DNA of 64,000 nt from Pezizomycotina sp. ARF18. Lineage: Eukaryota > Ascomycota. The notes under the pieces are model-generated. The model was not told where the DNA came from. It saw only the letters and a list, made by a program, of their open reading frames with translations, and made no database searches. Positions within the stretch are counted from its first letter, which is position 1, and the number at the start of each line of letters is the position of its first letter. Both the position numbers and the translations under genes were made by a program. Positions 1 to 12,253 of this stretch are shown here, piece by piece. The stretch covers positions 1-64,000 of the forward strand of contig AZLU01000054.1 of the NCBI GenBank assembly GCA_002224055.1. Direction: 5' to 3'.

Positions 1-829
1 GCGCGCCTGGCATACCCGTGGAAGATTCGTCCTCATCGGACCCTGCAAACCGGGCCGCCTGGTGGACCGCCGAATCCGGGGGCGCACCACCTGGCGGGCC
101 GCCGAATCCCTGAGGAGCCAGCATCCCTATTGGCAAGCCGCGGCCAGCGGGTCGCGCAACTCCGGTCCCGGCGCAATTGGCGTGGCAGCAGCGGCCGACG
201 TCGTAGTCGCGAAGCTGGCGTTTCCGTCGGGGGTCCTTCGACCGAGAGGGAAATGATCGTCACGCCGCGAAGGATGATCAGGCAGTTACTTTTTCAACTT
301 CTGTGACGGGAGTGGGTTGGCTTTGGTTTTTCCCTTCTGCGGAACTCTCTGTATCTGCGAGGACGAGGTTCATATGCTGGTAGTGATAAGCGATAAGACA
401 TGTTAGAGCTTTCAGACTACTAGAGATACGAGAGACATCAGGGAAGATAAAGCCAATTCATGAAGCGCGCTTGCATGTTTATGTACTTTGTCAAAGGCTA
501 ACATCGTGCCAGTAAGTTGCTACCATCATTCATCGTAACTCTCATCCGGTAGTTGATCTAGAAAAACGCGCGACAAAGTTAGTACAGCAGACAATCAGGA
601 GCAGCGCCAACACTTGCTGCTCAGCAAGTAGTGTTTCGAGTCGGATTACGTACGAGGTGCCTAAATGATGTATATCAGCCATGGAACGGTCTAATCGCGG
701 AAGGGAGAGGTTGAATATTCAAGAACACGTCAACAAGCTTGAAATTTAAAAGAGAAGTAACTGAGAAGAAATCAAAATTGCAAGAATGGAACTTCCAGAA
801 CGTACCATTTTTCCTTGTTTGTGAGCCAT
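1..829 (-). CDS. SMB1: Small nuclear ribonucleoprotein SmB (partial, C-terminus runs off the window)
   Basis: Core spliceosomal Sm protein; as part of the heptameric Sm ring it binds the Sm site of the U1, U2, U4 and U5 snRNAs in the nucleus. The start at 829-827 opens a 24-base exon reading MAHKQGKM, followed by a GTACGT donor. A TACTAAC box and TTTCTAG acceptor lead to an exon reading INYRMRVTMNDG and, across one base error, LAFDK (Sm1 motif). A further intron precedes HMNLVLAD. The next stretch reads, across small indels, EEFRR and then LIILRGVTIISLSVEGPP, which is the Sm2 motif. The tail is Gly/Pro-rich (AGRGLPIGM, GFGGPPGG) and acidic near the window edge, as in fungal SmB. At least three frame breaks are present. 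Two or three residues usually found between KM and INYRM are missing, so a micro-exon may have been overlooked. Family identity is firm; the exon model is approximate. Confidence 0.85.
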
Positions 830-1401
830 GATGGGAACGATCGCGCAGAATGGCTCTGCGTGCTACTGCTCGTTTTCCTTTTGACCGTTGATTGAGCTAT
901 TTGTTTGTCAGTTGTAGGTTCTTTTGAAGTTTCTGCTTCCTCTCTCTGACTCCGACAAATAGGAATAATTTTTCACGCCCAAAGCTTTTTTCTCTTCTTT
1001 ATCAGAAAGTAAATTTTCAAGCCCAATTTGAAACTCGACTATTATGTAAGAACTTATGTAATCTCTGTATGCCAAGCCAAAGGGTTCTAGGTTTGCCCTA
1101 AAAGCTCCGAGTCTTTGGCACACCAGCTATACATATTATCTGCCCACACAACCTTGATACTTTTTTTTTTTTTTTTTTTTTTGGACTGCGATTCCCAAAG
1201 TAATTCTTGAGAAAAAAAAGTAAAGAAAAAAAGATACTACCGGAAATTCAACCACAATTCCCAGCAGCAGCAAAAGACAGTGAGAGAGCTTCGAAACACC
1301 TTAATCGCCAACTTTCACGACATATCACGACCCTCGAAGGCACCCAAGAACATACTACATACTAATCTCCCTCGTCATCCCTCTAACGCCAGATATACGC
1401 A
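830..1401. promoter_or_regulatory. Divergent promoter region of SmB and RPL11
   Basis: This 570-bp spacer lies between the start codons of two head-to-head housekeeping genes. It holds a run of 22 T at 1161-1182, 220 bp upstream of the L11 start. An A-rich and then C/T-rich leader (about 1200-1400) precedes the L11 ATG. Poly(dA:dT) tracts of this kind are known nucleosome-excluding promoter elements in fungi; that role is inferred here. I saw no convincing TATA box. Confidence 0.5.
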
Positions 1402-2292
1402 ATGGTAAGCTGGTAGAGATAACGTCTACACAACTCCAAAGCGAGAGCAATCTTGCTCGATATTCCGACTTCGATAAGGATGAACAACGAAATGCTAACT
1501 TGTATTCTCCTCGACCCAGGCCGAATCAAAGTCCAGCACACCAACCCATGCGGGAGCTCCGCATTGAGAAGCTCGTTCTCAACATCTGTGTCGGTGAATC
1601 TGGTGACAGCTCACTCGTGCCGCTAAAGTGTTGGACAGCTCTCCGGTCAAACCCGGTCTACAGTGCGAACTCCCAATTTCAACTCAAACACCGATTTCCG
1701 ACAAAAGACTAGAAAAGAAGATGGCTGTTGAATGGTGGAAAGGAGAAACAAGAGGTTGGCTAACGAAAGGTGGAAATGTTTAACAGGCAAGCCGCTTCAC
1801 GTCCGCACGTTCGTATCCGCCGTAACGAAAAGATCGCTGTCCACGTCACTGTTCGAGGCCCCAAGGCGAGGAAATCCTGGAACGCGGCTTGAAGGTCAAG
1901 GAATACGAGCTGAAGAAGAGGAACTTCTCGGAGACCGGAAACTCGGCTTCGGCATCAACGAACAACATCGATCTGGGAATCAAGTACGACCCGTCGATCG
2001 GTATCTACGGGATGACTTCTACTGCATTATGTGCGTATTTTCGAAATTTCTTTTCCTTTTGATTTTTTCGAGAGGTGGCATTGCGGCTTGGGGAAACGAT
2101 TTGTGGATACGAACTTGTTTATTCGTTTGTACTGTGCATGTGCTGACGTTTTTTTCTTGGAATGCTATAGGTAGACCCGGTGGCCGTGTTGCGAAGAGGA
2201 AAGGTGCGCGAGCAAAGTTGGTTTCCGCCAGGATCACGCAGTCCGATACGATCAAGTGGTTCAAGGCCAAATACGATGCGACTGTCAGGTAG
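1402..2292 (+). CDS. RPL11: 60S ribosomal protein L11 (uL5)
   Basis: Component of the 60S subunit central protuberance that contacts 5S rRNA. The first exon is the start codon alone (1402-1404), directly followed by a GTAAGC donor. The intron ends at CGACCCAG before 1520. Exon 2 reads AESKSSTP and [20 protein letters not shown], the family's N-terminal signature. A GTGCGA donor at 1663 and an acceptor before 1787 give [20 protein letters not shown] across indels. The next exon carries [18 protein letters not shown], then [12 protein letters not shown] and DFYC. A third intron (donor near 2031, acceptor before 2171) leads to [16 protein letters not shown] and [14 protein letters not shown], then a stop at 2290-2292. 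The length of about 175 aa fits the family. At least four one-base indels break the frame, which an essential gene could not tolerate, so they are probably sequence errors. Confidence 0.93.
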
Positions 2293-3270
2293 AAGGACTT
2301 TAGCGTCGACCTTGTTTTTCTTTTCATTTATTTTAACTTTTATTTACATCATATATGTGGGCACTTGGATAAAAACAAAAAAGAAAATTCAGCATTGGGA
2401 AATTTCACGAAGCTGTTTTTGGTTATTTATTTCTAGCGCACAACACAAAAAACTCTTCAACGGTAATATATACGCTTCTTCGTGGAGTTTCTCAGACAAT
2501 GAAGGATCCTTCTTGTTTTTTCTTTTTTTTTTTTTTTACTATTTCTCCTTTTATGTAAACATCGAGCTCGGGGTCTTTTTTTCGTTCTTCTTCTGTTTTA
2601 ATCGTCTGCTACACTTCTTCTCTTTCTCTTTCTCTCTTACCATCTCATCGTCCATGTGTGATAGATACTATTCGCCTCCCTTTTTACTCGACGAACCCTC
2701 ATCATACATCCTCCTACTCCGTGTCATACTGTTACTACTATATCTCGTCTTGTTTTTATAGGCGAATTTATTAGCTTGGGGAAATAAAAAAACACGATTA
2801 ATTCTCAAATTTGCATGAAAACTTTCACACTGAAGTGCTGATGAATGGACGACATTCTTATTCAATATCATGGTCAGAGCTAATGTCCTATTGTCCGCCT
2901 TTATCAAGCATGATATATAATAAGGGAAAGCGCTAGAGATCGCCGCTATTAACCTCAAACCCTACTTAAGTACTTTCGTTCTATATATATATATATATAT
3001 ATTCATGGCGCAATGATCCTGGCGACAACCTTAACTTAACACTAACACTAGCTTCTCCACGTTTCCTCCGCTCGGGGCCATCAACTCAACCGTAAGGCGG
3101 AAAACTTTGTTAAAGACCTTTAAATATGAAGCTCCAGAGTTTTCCCCTTCCCCTCTATGAGGCAAGGGCCTCTGTGAGAAAATAGAAGGCTATATATGTG
3201 TTTTTCCCCCTCAATTGTCTCATCGCCTGCGGAAATTTTCATAAAGCATGAATATGCGACGTCTCCCAAT
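2293..3270. other. Intergenic: L11 3' region and upstream region of the secreted-protein gene
   Basis: AT-rich DNA with several T-rich runs around 2515-2640 and a (TA)n microsatellite at 2982-3002. Open frames here are low-complexity Phe/Ser-rich or Lys-rich translations of T/A runs and do not look coding. No RNA gene was recognised. Confidence 0.5.
2982..3002. repeat. (TA)n microsatellite
   Basis: About ten uninterrupted TA units in the upstream region of the secreted-protein gene. Seen directly in the sequence; no function is claimed. Confidence 0.9.
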
Positions 3271-4684
3271 ATGAAGCTGTCCGATATCGTCTTCTTAGCC
3301 TCCATCTTCAGCTCTTACTGCTGCTAACGCCCTACCGCTACCGCAGCAAGCAGGTGCAACCCTCTTACAGTGACGCCTATAACACCGACGATGCCAGCAT
3401 CAAAGACCAACAACACATGCCCGCGCAGTATCAAACACCATCAACAACCAAAGACAACATCGTAATCAACCACGCTACCGAAACGGCACCAAAGTCCCCA
3501 TAACCAAACTACCAAACATCCACAAGTACTTTCCGCCTACAAACTCCACCGCAAAAAAATGGAAAAGCCCTCTCGGCCCCCTAAAAAAAGCCTCCGACGC
3601 CGTCTCCAGCGCGCAGGATAAGCAACCAAAGCAAAATCCCTCACATAACTTCACAAATCCTCTTCGTTTCCAAACCGATGAAGAGACGACTGTAGTACAA
3701 CCTATCACAGCCGTACCAGATCTCGACTTGGTAATTTATTGGGTGGTGGAGGGGTGCTCGCGGTAGTGATCCGAGTGATCCCGGTGGTGGGGGAACTAGT
3801 GCTGCTGCGGAGGCGGTGTCGACGGTTATTAATGCTGTTGTTGGGTTGCTTCTGAAAGTACCGCCACTGGAACTTCTGAGGATAGTGACGGATGCTGATG
3901 GGGTGCTGAGGTGATTTGAAGAGGGGGATGGCTCCGGTTCAGGAGGGAAAAATGGTATAAAAACTGGGTGGTGTATGATAGCGGTGAGTACAATTACAAG
4001 AAGAAGCTGAAGCTCAAGATCAAGATGGTGAACCGTCGACGGGATCAGTACCAGACCCAAAATTCCAAAGAACTCATACATCATCTCCCCATCTCCACCA
4101 ACGACGAAGCATCAGACCCATCTCTACACCCTCCCTCCCAAAGATCCTCTCAGAATCCGAGCACGCGCAGCTCTTCCCGCACATGATCCAAAAATCAACG
4201 CAATCGCCCGACGAAGCGTCCCCTTCACATAACCTGTGCTCCTCTATCATCGGCGGCCTCCCATCGAAAACGCTCGACGCAACGTTAACCGCGTTGACCG
4301 ACTTCGGGCACGGTCTAGGTGAGTTCTTCTCGGTGGCGTCGTCGATGGCGTTCGATTTTTTCAGGAGCCTTTCGAGTTATCGCGGGAAGGTGTGGTAGTA
4401 AAGGGGAGGATGACCGGCGCGTTCGCGTTAGCGAGGCTAGGTTGCGGTTTGAGTTTCCAGAGGATGAGAACACAATGGCAGAAGTGGAGGGAGCTTCCGT
4501 TCCGTATAGTGCAGCGGGGACTGAGGATGAGAGAATAAACAATAAACGTAGCGGTAGCTATACTTGGTATGCTTTATATTTTTGGGACCCAACCAATTCG
4601 CTATATTTGATTATCACAATTTTATATTTAATTGTTGATACTTGTCCTAAGCAATCCTCTTGTTTGATTCCTTTAGTATACTAG
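3271..4684 (+). CDS. Putative secreted low-complexity protein, frame broken in many places
   Basis: I do not recognise this protein. The ATG at 3271 begins MKLSDIVFLASIFS and, after a one-base shift, ALTAANALPLPQQAG. This is a typical fungal signal peptide (basic residue, hydrophobic core, Ala-x-Ala-type cleavage near ANA/LPLPQ). Protein-like text then continues on the same strand while hopping frames: a Thr/Asn/Gln-rich stretch (KDQQHMPAQYQTPSTTK), WKSPLGPLKKASDAVSSAQD, a Gly-rich patch with SDPSDPGGGG and AEAVSTVINAVVG, an acidic Ser/Thr patch (ESTATGTSEDSDG), then ESEHAQLFPHMIQKS, LCSSIIGGLPSKTLDATL and LTDFGHGLGEFF. The last frame ends at 4682-4684 after AEVEGASVPYSAAGTEDE. Five or more frame changes are needed. 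Either it is a real secreted protein in an error-rich sequence, or a decayed gene. The span and exon structure are uncertain. Confidence 0.45.
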
Positions 4685-5238
4685 TAATGTGTAGTCGATT
4701 ATTATATTTTAAAAATAAACAGATTATTTCATACACGGACCTGGCAGAGTAATATTTGAGCTGCCATTGCTCTTATGGCTTCCTTATTATCAAACTAAAG
4801 TTTTCACAATATCGCACTCGCTAACGATGGTTAGCAGGAAGACGAACCTGTCAGATGTCAATTACTTGTATTGTCTCGCTTGTTATTGAAGCTACTTGAG
4901 TGAGTTTTGTGTTTTCGTAGCTACTTAACAGGGGTCTTTCAGGTTAATAAAAATCACTTGGAACGCTTTTGAATCAATGCAAAAACAGCTTTTGGTATGT
5001 TAAATTAAAAAAATGGTATGTAAACGAGCGATGTCGTTCCACTGGTCGCTCTCAGTATGAACACGGAGGTATTAGAAACGAGAAAAGGAAAAAGGTTAGG
5101 GGTCAATGAGAGTGAGCAGACAACAGCTTAAAGGAAACCACCGAGGCAACAACTTTCTTTGTTTTATTGACATATGAACGTGTAGCAGTATCGTGAGATG
5201 CCTGCTATCAGTTCATTACTTCCTTCCTCTCACGTTTC
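4685..5238. other. Intergenic between the secreted-protein gene and the enolase 3' end
   Basis: Convergent spacer of about 550 bp, AT-rich, presumably holding the 3' UTRs of both neighbours. I see no coding frame, RNA gene or repeat worth naming. Confidence 0.5.
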
Positions 5239-7479
<2,241 letters not shown>

Positions 7480-9124
7480 GTTTTTTAATCCGCTTTAAAC
7501 TTCAGCACTGTCAGTACACTGCTCAATGTTTGCGACTACAAAGAGACATCCCAGGTCCCGACTAGCTGTAGTATATTCTTTCCTCTGGCACAAGCGTAAA
7601 AGACAAGAACTAGATCTTCAAAAAAAAAAAAAAAAAAAAAAAAAGCAGATTAAAGCTATATATACCTTTGATGATAATTCCTTTTGTAAAAAGAGTGTTT
7701 AATGTATCTTGTTCAATTGATCTCGAAGCAATGTTTATACGAAGAGTAGGAGAGGAGGGGGTATGAAAAGTTGTTGAGAGGGAAATTTTTGTCGAGGAGA
7801 AAAGAAGAAGAAGAAGGGGAGGAGAGAGGAGGAATAGAGAAGAGCGAGGGATTTATATATATATATAAAAAAATTTCTACCAGAAGCTACAACTACCATG
7901 GAGGGGCAGAAAAGAAAAGAAAAGACACGGCAACGGGCAACCACTACCTCTTTTCGCTAACAAGGGAACTACAACCTACGTCAACAAAAAAAAAAAAACA
8001 AAAAAAATTTAAAAAATTCACCACATGCACATTCAGCAATATTCATATTCATTTTATCGGCCAATTGGCCGACGACTTGTTCATTTATTATTATTATTAT
8101 TATTATTATTACTTTGAGCATGTCTATATCGTGATATCAATTGAAATTATACAAAGTAGCTGCTGTGCCGGAAACAAAGTCCTTCTTTGGTGTTATTTCT
8201 GCAGGGTCCTTGGAAAGCTCGAGCCGTTTTTTTTTTTTTTGCGATAGCAAGCTTGAATTGAAGAGCTCCACCAAAAAGTCTCACATCTGAGTCTACAGAA
8301 CTCGAAGCTCGCATTGTCTATCAGCTCTCGATAAGCTTTCACGGAGCAGCTACCCAGTATATAAGTGAAGCTCGTCCAGAGCCCTCACTTTTCGGATGTC
8401 TTGAGGTTTATGGAAGAACGAGCTCTTGTAGCAAGCCTATGTTGTATAACTCAATCTTTAATAAACAAGAGGGAAGAGCCAATTGAGGCAACTGGATTGA
8501 TTAGAAGCAGCAGCTTAGGCCATCTAGCAAAGAATAAGTACTTAATAATAAAAATGGTGCCATTAATTTTGTTATACTAAGTATCGTCTATACGTATCTT
8601 ACCCCTCCATCGTGTTTATTTATAGTGGGGCAATTTTGCCTGTATGTGAAGTGAGGGGCAGTTCAAGAAGAGAAAAAAGAAAAAAAAAAAGAAGCCATAA
8701 GCCGCGAGAGAAGGACCGTACTCAAATATACACATTTTTCTCCTTCTAATGCTGAATATCTCATACTGATAGTGTTACCGTTACCGAGTTTAAAGGAACA
8801 CGTTCCAAAGTCCTTTTTTTTTTTTTTTTTTTTTTTTGTGGACGTTTTCTTGGCAATTTTTTACTCCCAATAGAGAGGTCATTGCGTGTTTTTGCTTAGA
8901 ATTCTATAGTAGGTAGCTTCATTCATTCACAACCTTCCACCGCCTTTTCATTCGCTACTAACAACTGCAACACCTTTAAATAATATCACGATCCTCGTTT
9001 TTCTACGTAACAGAAGATAGATCATACATCCCTCTATCTCCTCTTACGACTCACGCCTCATACCTCCTCCGGTCCTCATCCGAACCTCACTCTTAGCTGC
9101 CCCCCCTTGCCTCCAACAACAACC
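7480..9124. promoter_or_regulatory. Divergent promoter region of enolase and RPT4
   Basis: A 1.6-kb spacer between two head-to-head genes. On the enolase side it has A25 at 7620-7644, a purine-rich block with an ATATATAT stretch at about 7850-7868, and a TAT/ATT microsatellite at about 8085-8112. On the RPT4 side it has T24 at 8814-8837, a pyrimidine-rich leader at about 8930-9120 and the start context CAACCATG. Two long poly(dA:dT) tracts, one per gene, would fit nucleosome-free promoters (inference). The 158-aa frame at 7771-8247 is a low-complexity artefact. Confidence 0.5.
8085..8112. repeat. (ATT)n microsatellite
   Basis: About eight to nine consecutive TAT/ATT trinucleotides in the enolase-RPT4 spacer, seen directly. 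Confidence 0.85.
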
Positions 9125-9917
9125 ATGTCGTCGTCAGATCGGATCGCGAAGCCGCCCTGGAAGATTACAAGGAGTACCGTCGCAACTACTCTTCTTAAAG
9201 CATTTCTTTAGAAGCTTAGACATAATATTTCGTTTCTATAATACGGTACAGCTGCTTTGGAGATATATGAGGTGATGACTAATCATTGCTAACAAAACAC
9301 ACTTTTCGCCTCATTCTTCCCCATGTGCAGAAACTCAAACACACCGCGAGCACGACGCCAAGCTCAAGCAGCTCCGCACCGAAATCAAAACTCCAGAAGG
9401 ACTACGACCACACCGAAGACAACCTGAAGCCCTCCAATCCGTCGGGCAGATCGTCGGCGAAGTACTCAAGCAGATCGACGACGAGCGGATCCTCGTCAAA
9501 GCCTCATCGGGCCCCGATACGTCGTCGGTTGCCGTTCAAAGTCGATAAATCGAAGCTCAAGCAAGGGACGCGCGTCGCGCTGGATATGACCACGCTCACG
9601 ATCATGCGGATGCTACCGAGGGAGGTTGATCCCTTAGTGTACAATATGAGTCTTGAGGATCCCGGCAGGTTAGCTTTGCGGGGATCGGAGGGTTGAATGA
9701 GCAGATCAGGGAATTGAGGGAGGTTATTGAATTGCCGCTGAAGAATCCAGAGCTGTTTATGAGGGTTGGGATTAAGCCGCCGAAGGGCGTTTTGCTGTAC
9801 GGACCTCCGGGGACGGGGAAGACGCTGCTGGCGAGAGCGGTTGCTAGTTCGCTTGAGACGAACTTCCTCAAGGGTATATAATCACCTTTCTATTTCGCAA
9901 CCCCCTCCCCTGCCTCT

Positions 9918-9951
<34 letters not shown>

Positions 9952-10632
9952 TACCGGAAGAAAACTGGCTAACGCCACCCAAGTCGTCTCCTCCGCCATC
10001 GTCGACAAGTACATCGGCGAATCCGCCCGCCTGATCGCGAAATGTTCGGCTACGCAAAAGAACACGAACCCTGCATCATCTTCATGGACGAAATCGACGC
10101 CATCGGCGGCCGGCGCTTCTCCGAGGGTACATCCGCCGACCGAGAAATCCAGCGGACGCTGATGGAGCTGCTGAACCAGCTCGACGGGTTCGACTACCTG
10201 GGAAAAACCAAGATTATCATGGCGACGAACAGGCCAGATACGTTGGACCGCGCTGCTCAGGGCCGGTAGGCTGGATAGGAAGATTGAAATCCCGCTGCCG
10301 AATGAGGTCGGTCGCATGGAGATTCTGAAGATTCACGCGGCGGGTGTTAATAAGGAGGGGAGATTGATTATGAGGGTTTGGTTAAGATGAGCGATCAGCT
10401 GAATGGGGCGGATCTGAGGAATGTGTTACGGAAGCGTGAGTGTCACAATTATTCTCGACCCTTTTGAAATTGAGTTCACTTCTGCACAAGTACTAACCTT
10501 TTTACTTCGCAGCGGTCTATTCGCCATCCGGAGAGCAGGGACTTTGTCACGCAAGACGACTTCAACAAGGCCGTCCGCAAGGTAGCGGAAGCCAAGAAGC
10601 TGGAAGGCAAGCTGGAATACCAGAAGTTATGA
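9125..10632 (+). CDS. RPT4: 26S proteasome regulatory subunit 10B, AAA ATPase Rpt4
   Basis: One of six AAA ATPases in the base of the 19S regulatory particle; it unfolds ubiquitinated substrates and feeds them to the 20S core. The start at 9125 (CAACCATGTCG) reads MSSSD and, one frame later, [13 protein letters not shown]. Across indels the next exon gives a coiled coil ending [20 protein letters not shown], then [36 protein letters not shown] and [18 protein letters not shown]. Walker A is GPPGTGKT (near 9805). An intron interrupted by a T31 run (about 9920-9950) precedes [17 protein letters not shown]. Walker B is [12 protein letters not shown]; then [16 protein letters not shown] and the sensor [11 protein letters not shown] final intron near 10436-10512 leads to the C-terminal [18 protein letters not shown] and a TGA at 10630-10632. 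At least five indels are present. NRPDTLD and the N-terminal sequence fit Rpt4 better than Rpt1, 2, 3, 5 or 6. Confidence 0.93.
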
Positions 10633-11524
10633 TAGTTTACTGGATTGATTTCTCTCTCATACTCAATATCTTCTCTTCGTTTTTACCGTTCAGAGCCACT
10701 CAGGGGTGGAATTACGGTGATCACGACGTATTACAACCATTATAAATAAATGCATTACAATGAAATTCACATATGCATATATAGATTGCAATCGTAGATA
10801 TGTATAACGACGGCTTTTACAAGTTTTTCTCAGCGGGATTGAGATTTTTGATCTCGTCAAGAGAACGAACTAGGCATCTCTAAATAACGGCCCGTATGAA
10901 CAGTACGCAGCCTGCATCCGTATAATCACATGTAACTTGCTCCAAAAAAAAAAAAAAAGAAAAGAAAAAAAAAAAAGAGAGAGAGAGAGAGAGAAAGGCC
11001 AAGCAACTCGGATCGGCCGGATACCACGCTGGCGATCCCTCCCGAACGTCATGATCGATTTCTTCTTTATTTTCCAAAATTTCCATTATCAAAGGAGTAA
11101 TGAAAATGCCGTTATACAATGGTATTCCGTTAAAATTCCATTGATATCTAGCTGTAAGTAGATCAACAATCTCGAGCGTGAAAAGTCTAGTATCAATTGT
11201 TTCGTTTACTTTCTTTTAATTCGAAGATCACGATTTGCTCCTTTTAGTGTCTTTTAGTTGAAAAGGCCTAACTTTGCAGTAGAAGTACAATTCTTAACAT
11301 TATTAAACGGGGTGTCGTTCCATTAATGATAAACGCAGTAAAGAAAACGGAGGGTTGAAACCCCATAGTCCATCGTCCGCATGTCAATTGTAATACCTTC
11401 CCTCTTCCATCGCCAAAAAAAAAAAAAAAAAAAAAAAAACGCAATGGTCATCAACAAAAAGTTACAAGTTCAATTTATCCTACTTCCCCTCCCCCACCCA
11501 TTTTTTCTTTATTTTCATTTTATA
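10633..11524. other. Convergent intergenic region downstream of RPT4
   Basis: Spacer between two gene 3' ends. It holds a purine block at 10942-10995 (A-rich, then a GA repeat) and an A24 run at about 11416-11439. The short frames here are translations of these low-complexity blocks. Confidence 0.5.
10976..10995. repeat. (GA)n microsatellite at the end of a purine block
   Basis: About nine GA units following an A-rich run; on the other strand this is a polypyrimidine tract. Seen directly. Confidence 0.8.
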
Positions 11525-11911
11525 CTACTTCTGATCCCTCCCCCTCGTAAAGCTGTTCCACGCCTGGCTGAGGATGCCGCCCTGGGCGTGGTGATCGTCG
11601 AACTGGGCGGCTTTGTCCATCGAGTTGGTGCGCTTGCCTGGTCATGCCCGAGAACTGCGGGCCGACGTTGCCGAGGCCGCCGAAGGACTAAACCGAAATA
11701 TTAATAAATTTGAACCATTAAAAACAACAACAACAACAACAACAAACAAACAATAAAGTCTCCGGATAGAAAATTAATGCGTAGAAGTAATTTGTGTAGG
11801 GAAAATAGGTAGAAGGATAATACTGACCCATTTCCTAGGCTGCGCGGTCCCGCTGCTGGTTCCGGAAGCGGAGGCGGCTCCGGTGTTGCCGTCCTTTCCG
11901 GGTGAAGACAT
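11525..11911 (-). CDS. Small Ser/Gly-rich protein of about 80 aa, function unknown
   Basis: Two exons. Exon 1 (11911-11828) encodes 28 residues beginning MSSPGKDGNTG and ending AQPRKW, and stops at a GTCAGT donor in phase 0. Exon 2 starts at 11687 after a GTTTAG acceptor and reads SFGGLGNVGPQFSGMT. After one missing base it continues RTNSMDKAAQFDD, HAQGGILSQAWNSF and TRGRDQK, with a stop at 11527-11525. There is no signal peptide or membrane segment. The sharp composition, clean splice sites and the RKWSFGGLGNVGPQFSG block look like a short conserved fungal protein family, but I cannot give a function. An ATF/CREB-type site lies about 330 bp upstream. Confidence 0.7.
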
Positions 11912-12116
11912 TTTTTTTTATTTTTGTAGATTTTTATCTGGGAGGCTTAGGAATTTAGAAAGGGCAAGAGGGTCTAGTGATAAGATGGATAGTGTGAATT
12001 AGCTGATTGCTTTTGTGTGCGGTTGGTGTATGGTAGGTGATGGTGGTGGATTGAGAGGCAAAAATGCGTGGAGTTTGATGGGAGTACTGTGATTTGTTTT
12101 TTACTTTTAAGTGGAC

Positions 12117-12134
12117 GATGATGATGATGATGAT
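12117..12134. repeat. (GAT)6 microsatellite
   Basis: Six consecutive GAT units in the presumed leader of the small protein gene, seen directly. Confidence 0.85.
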
Positions 12135-12243
12135 ATGGGGAAACGCGGAGTTTAGAATATATAATAGTAACAAAAGGAACGTGAAAGAGAGTCAACCGTA
12201 TGAGCAGAGCGTCTGAGTGTCTTATAGCGGTTACTCAGAAGTA

Positions 12244-12253
12244 TTGACGTCAA
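12244..12253. promoter_or_regulatory. Candidate ATF/CREB (CRE) site TTGACGTCAA
   Basis: Perfect 10-base palindrome containing the TGACGTCA consensus bound by fungal ATF/CREB bZIP stress regulators. It lies 333 bp upstream of the small protein's start codon on a promoter-like stretch. The sequence is certain; its use as a binding site is inference. Confidence 0.35.

Noticed and set aside
2180-2761. A 193-codon plus-strand frame overlapping the L11 last exon
   Set aside because: It begins inside the L11 final exon in another frame and continues into T-rich 3' DNA as Phe/Ser repeats.
7771-8247. A 158-codon plus-strand frame in the enolase-RPT4 spacer
   Set aside because: Its residues come from GA-rich DNA, an ATT microsatellite (poly-Tyr) and A runs (poly-Lys). 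This is typical of translated low-complexity DNA.
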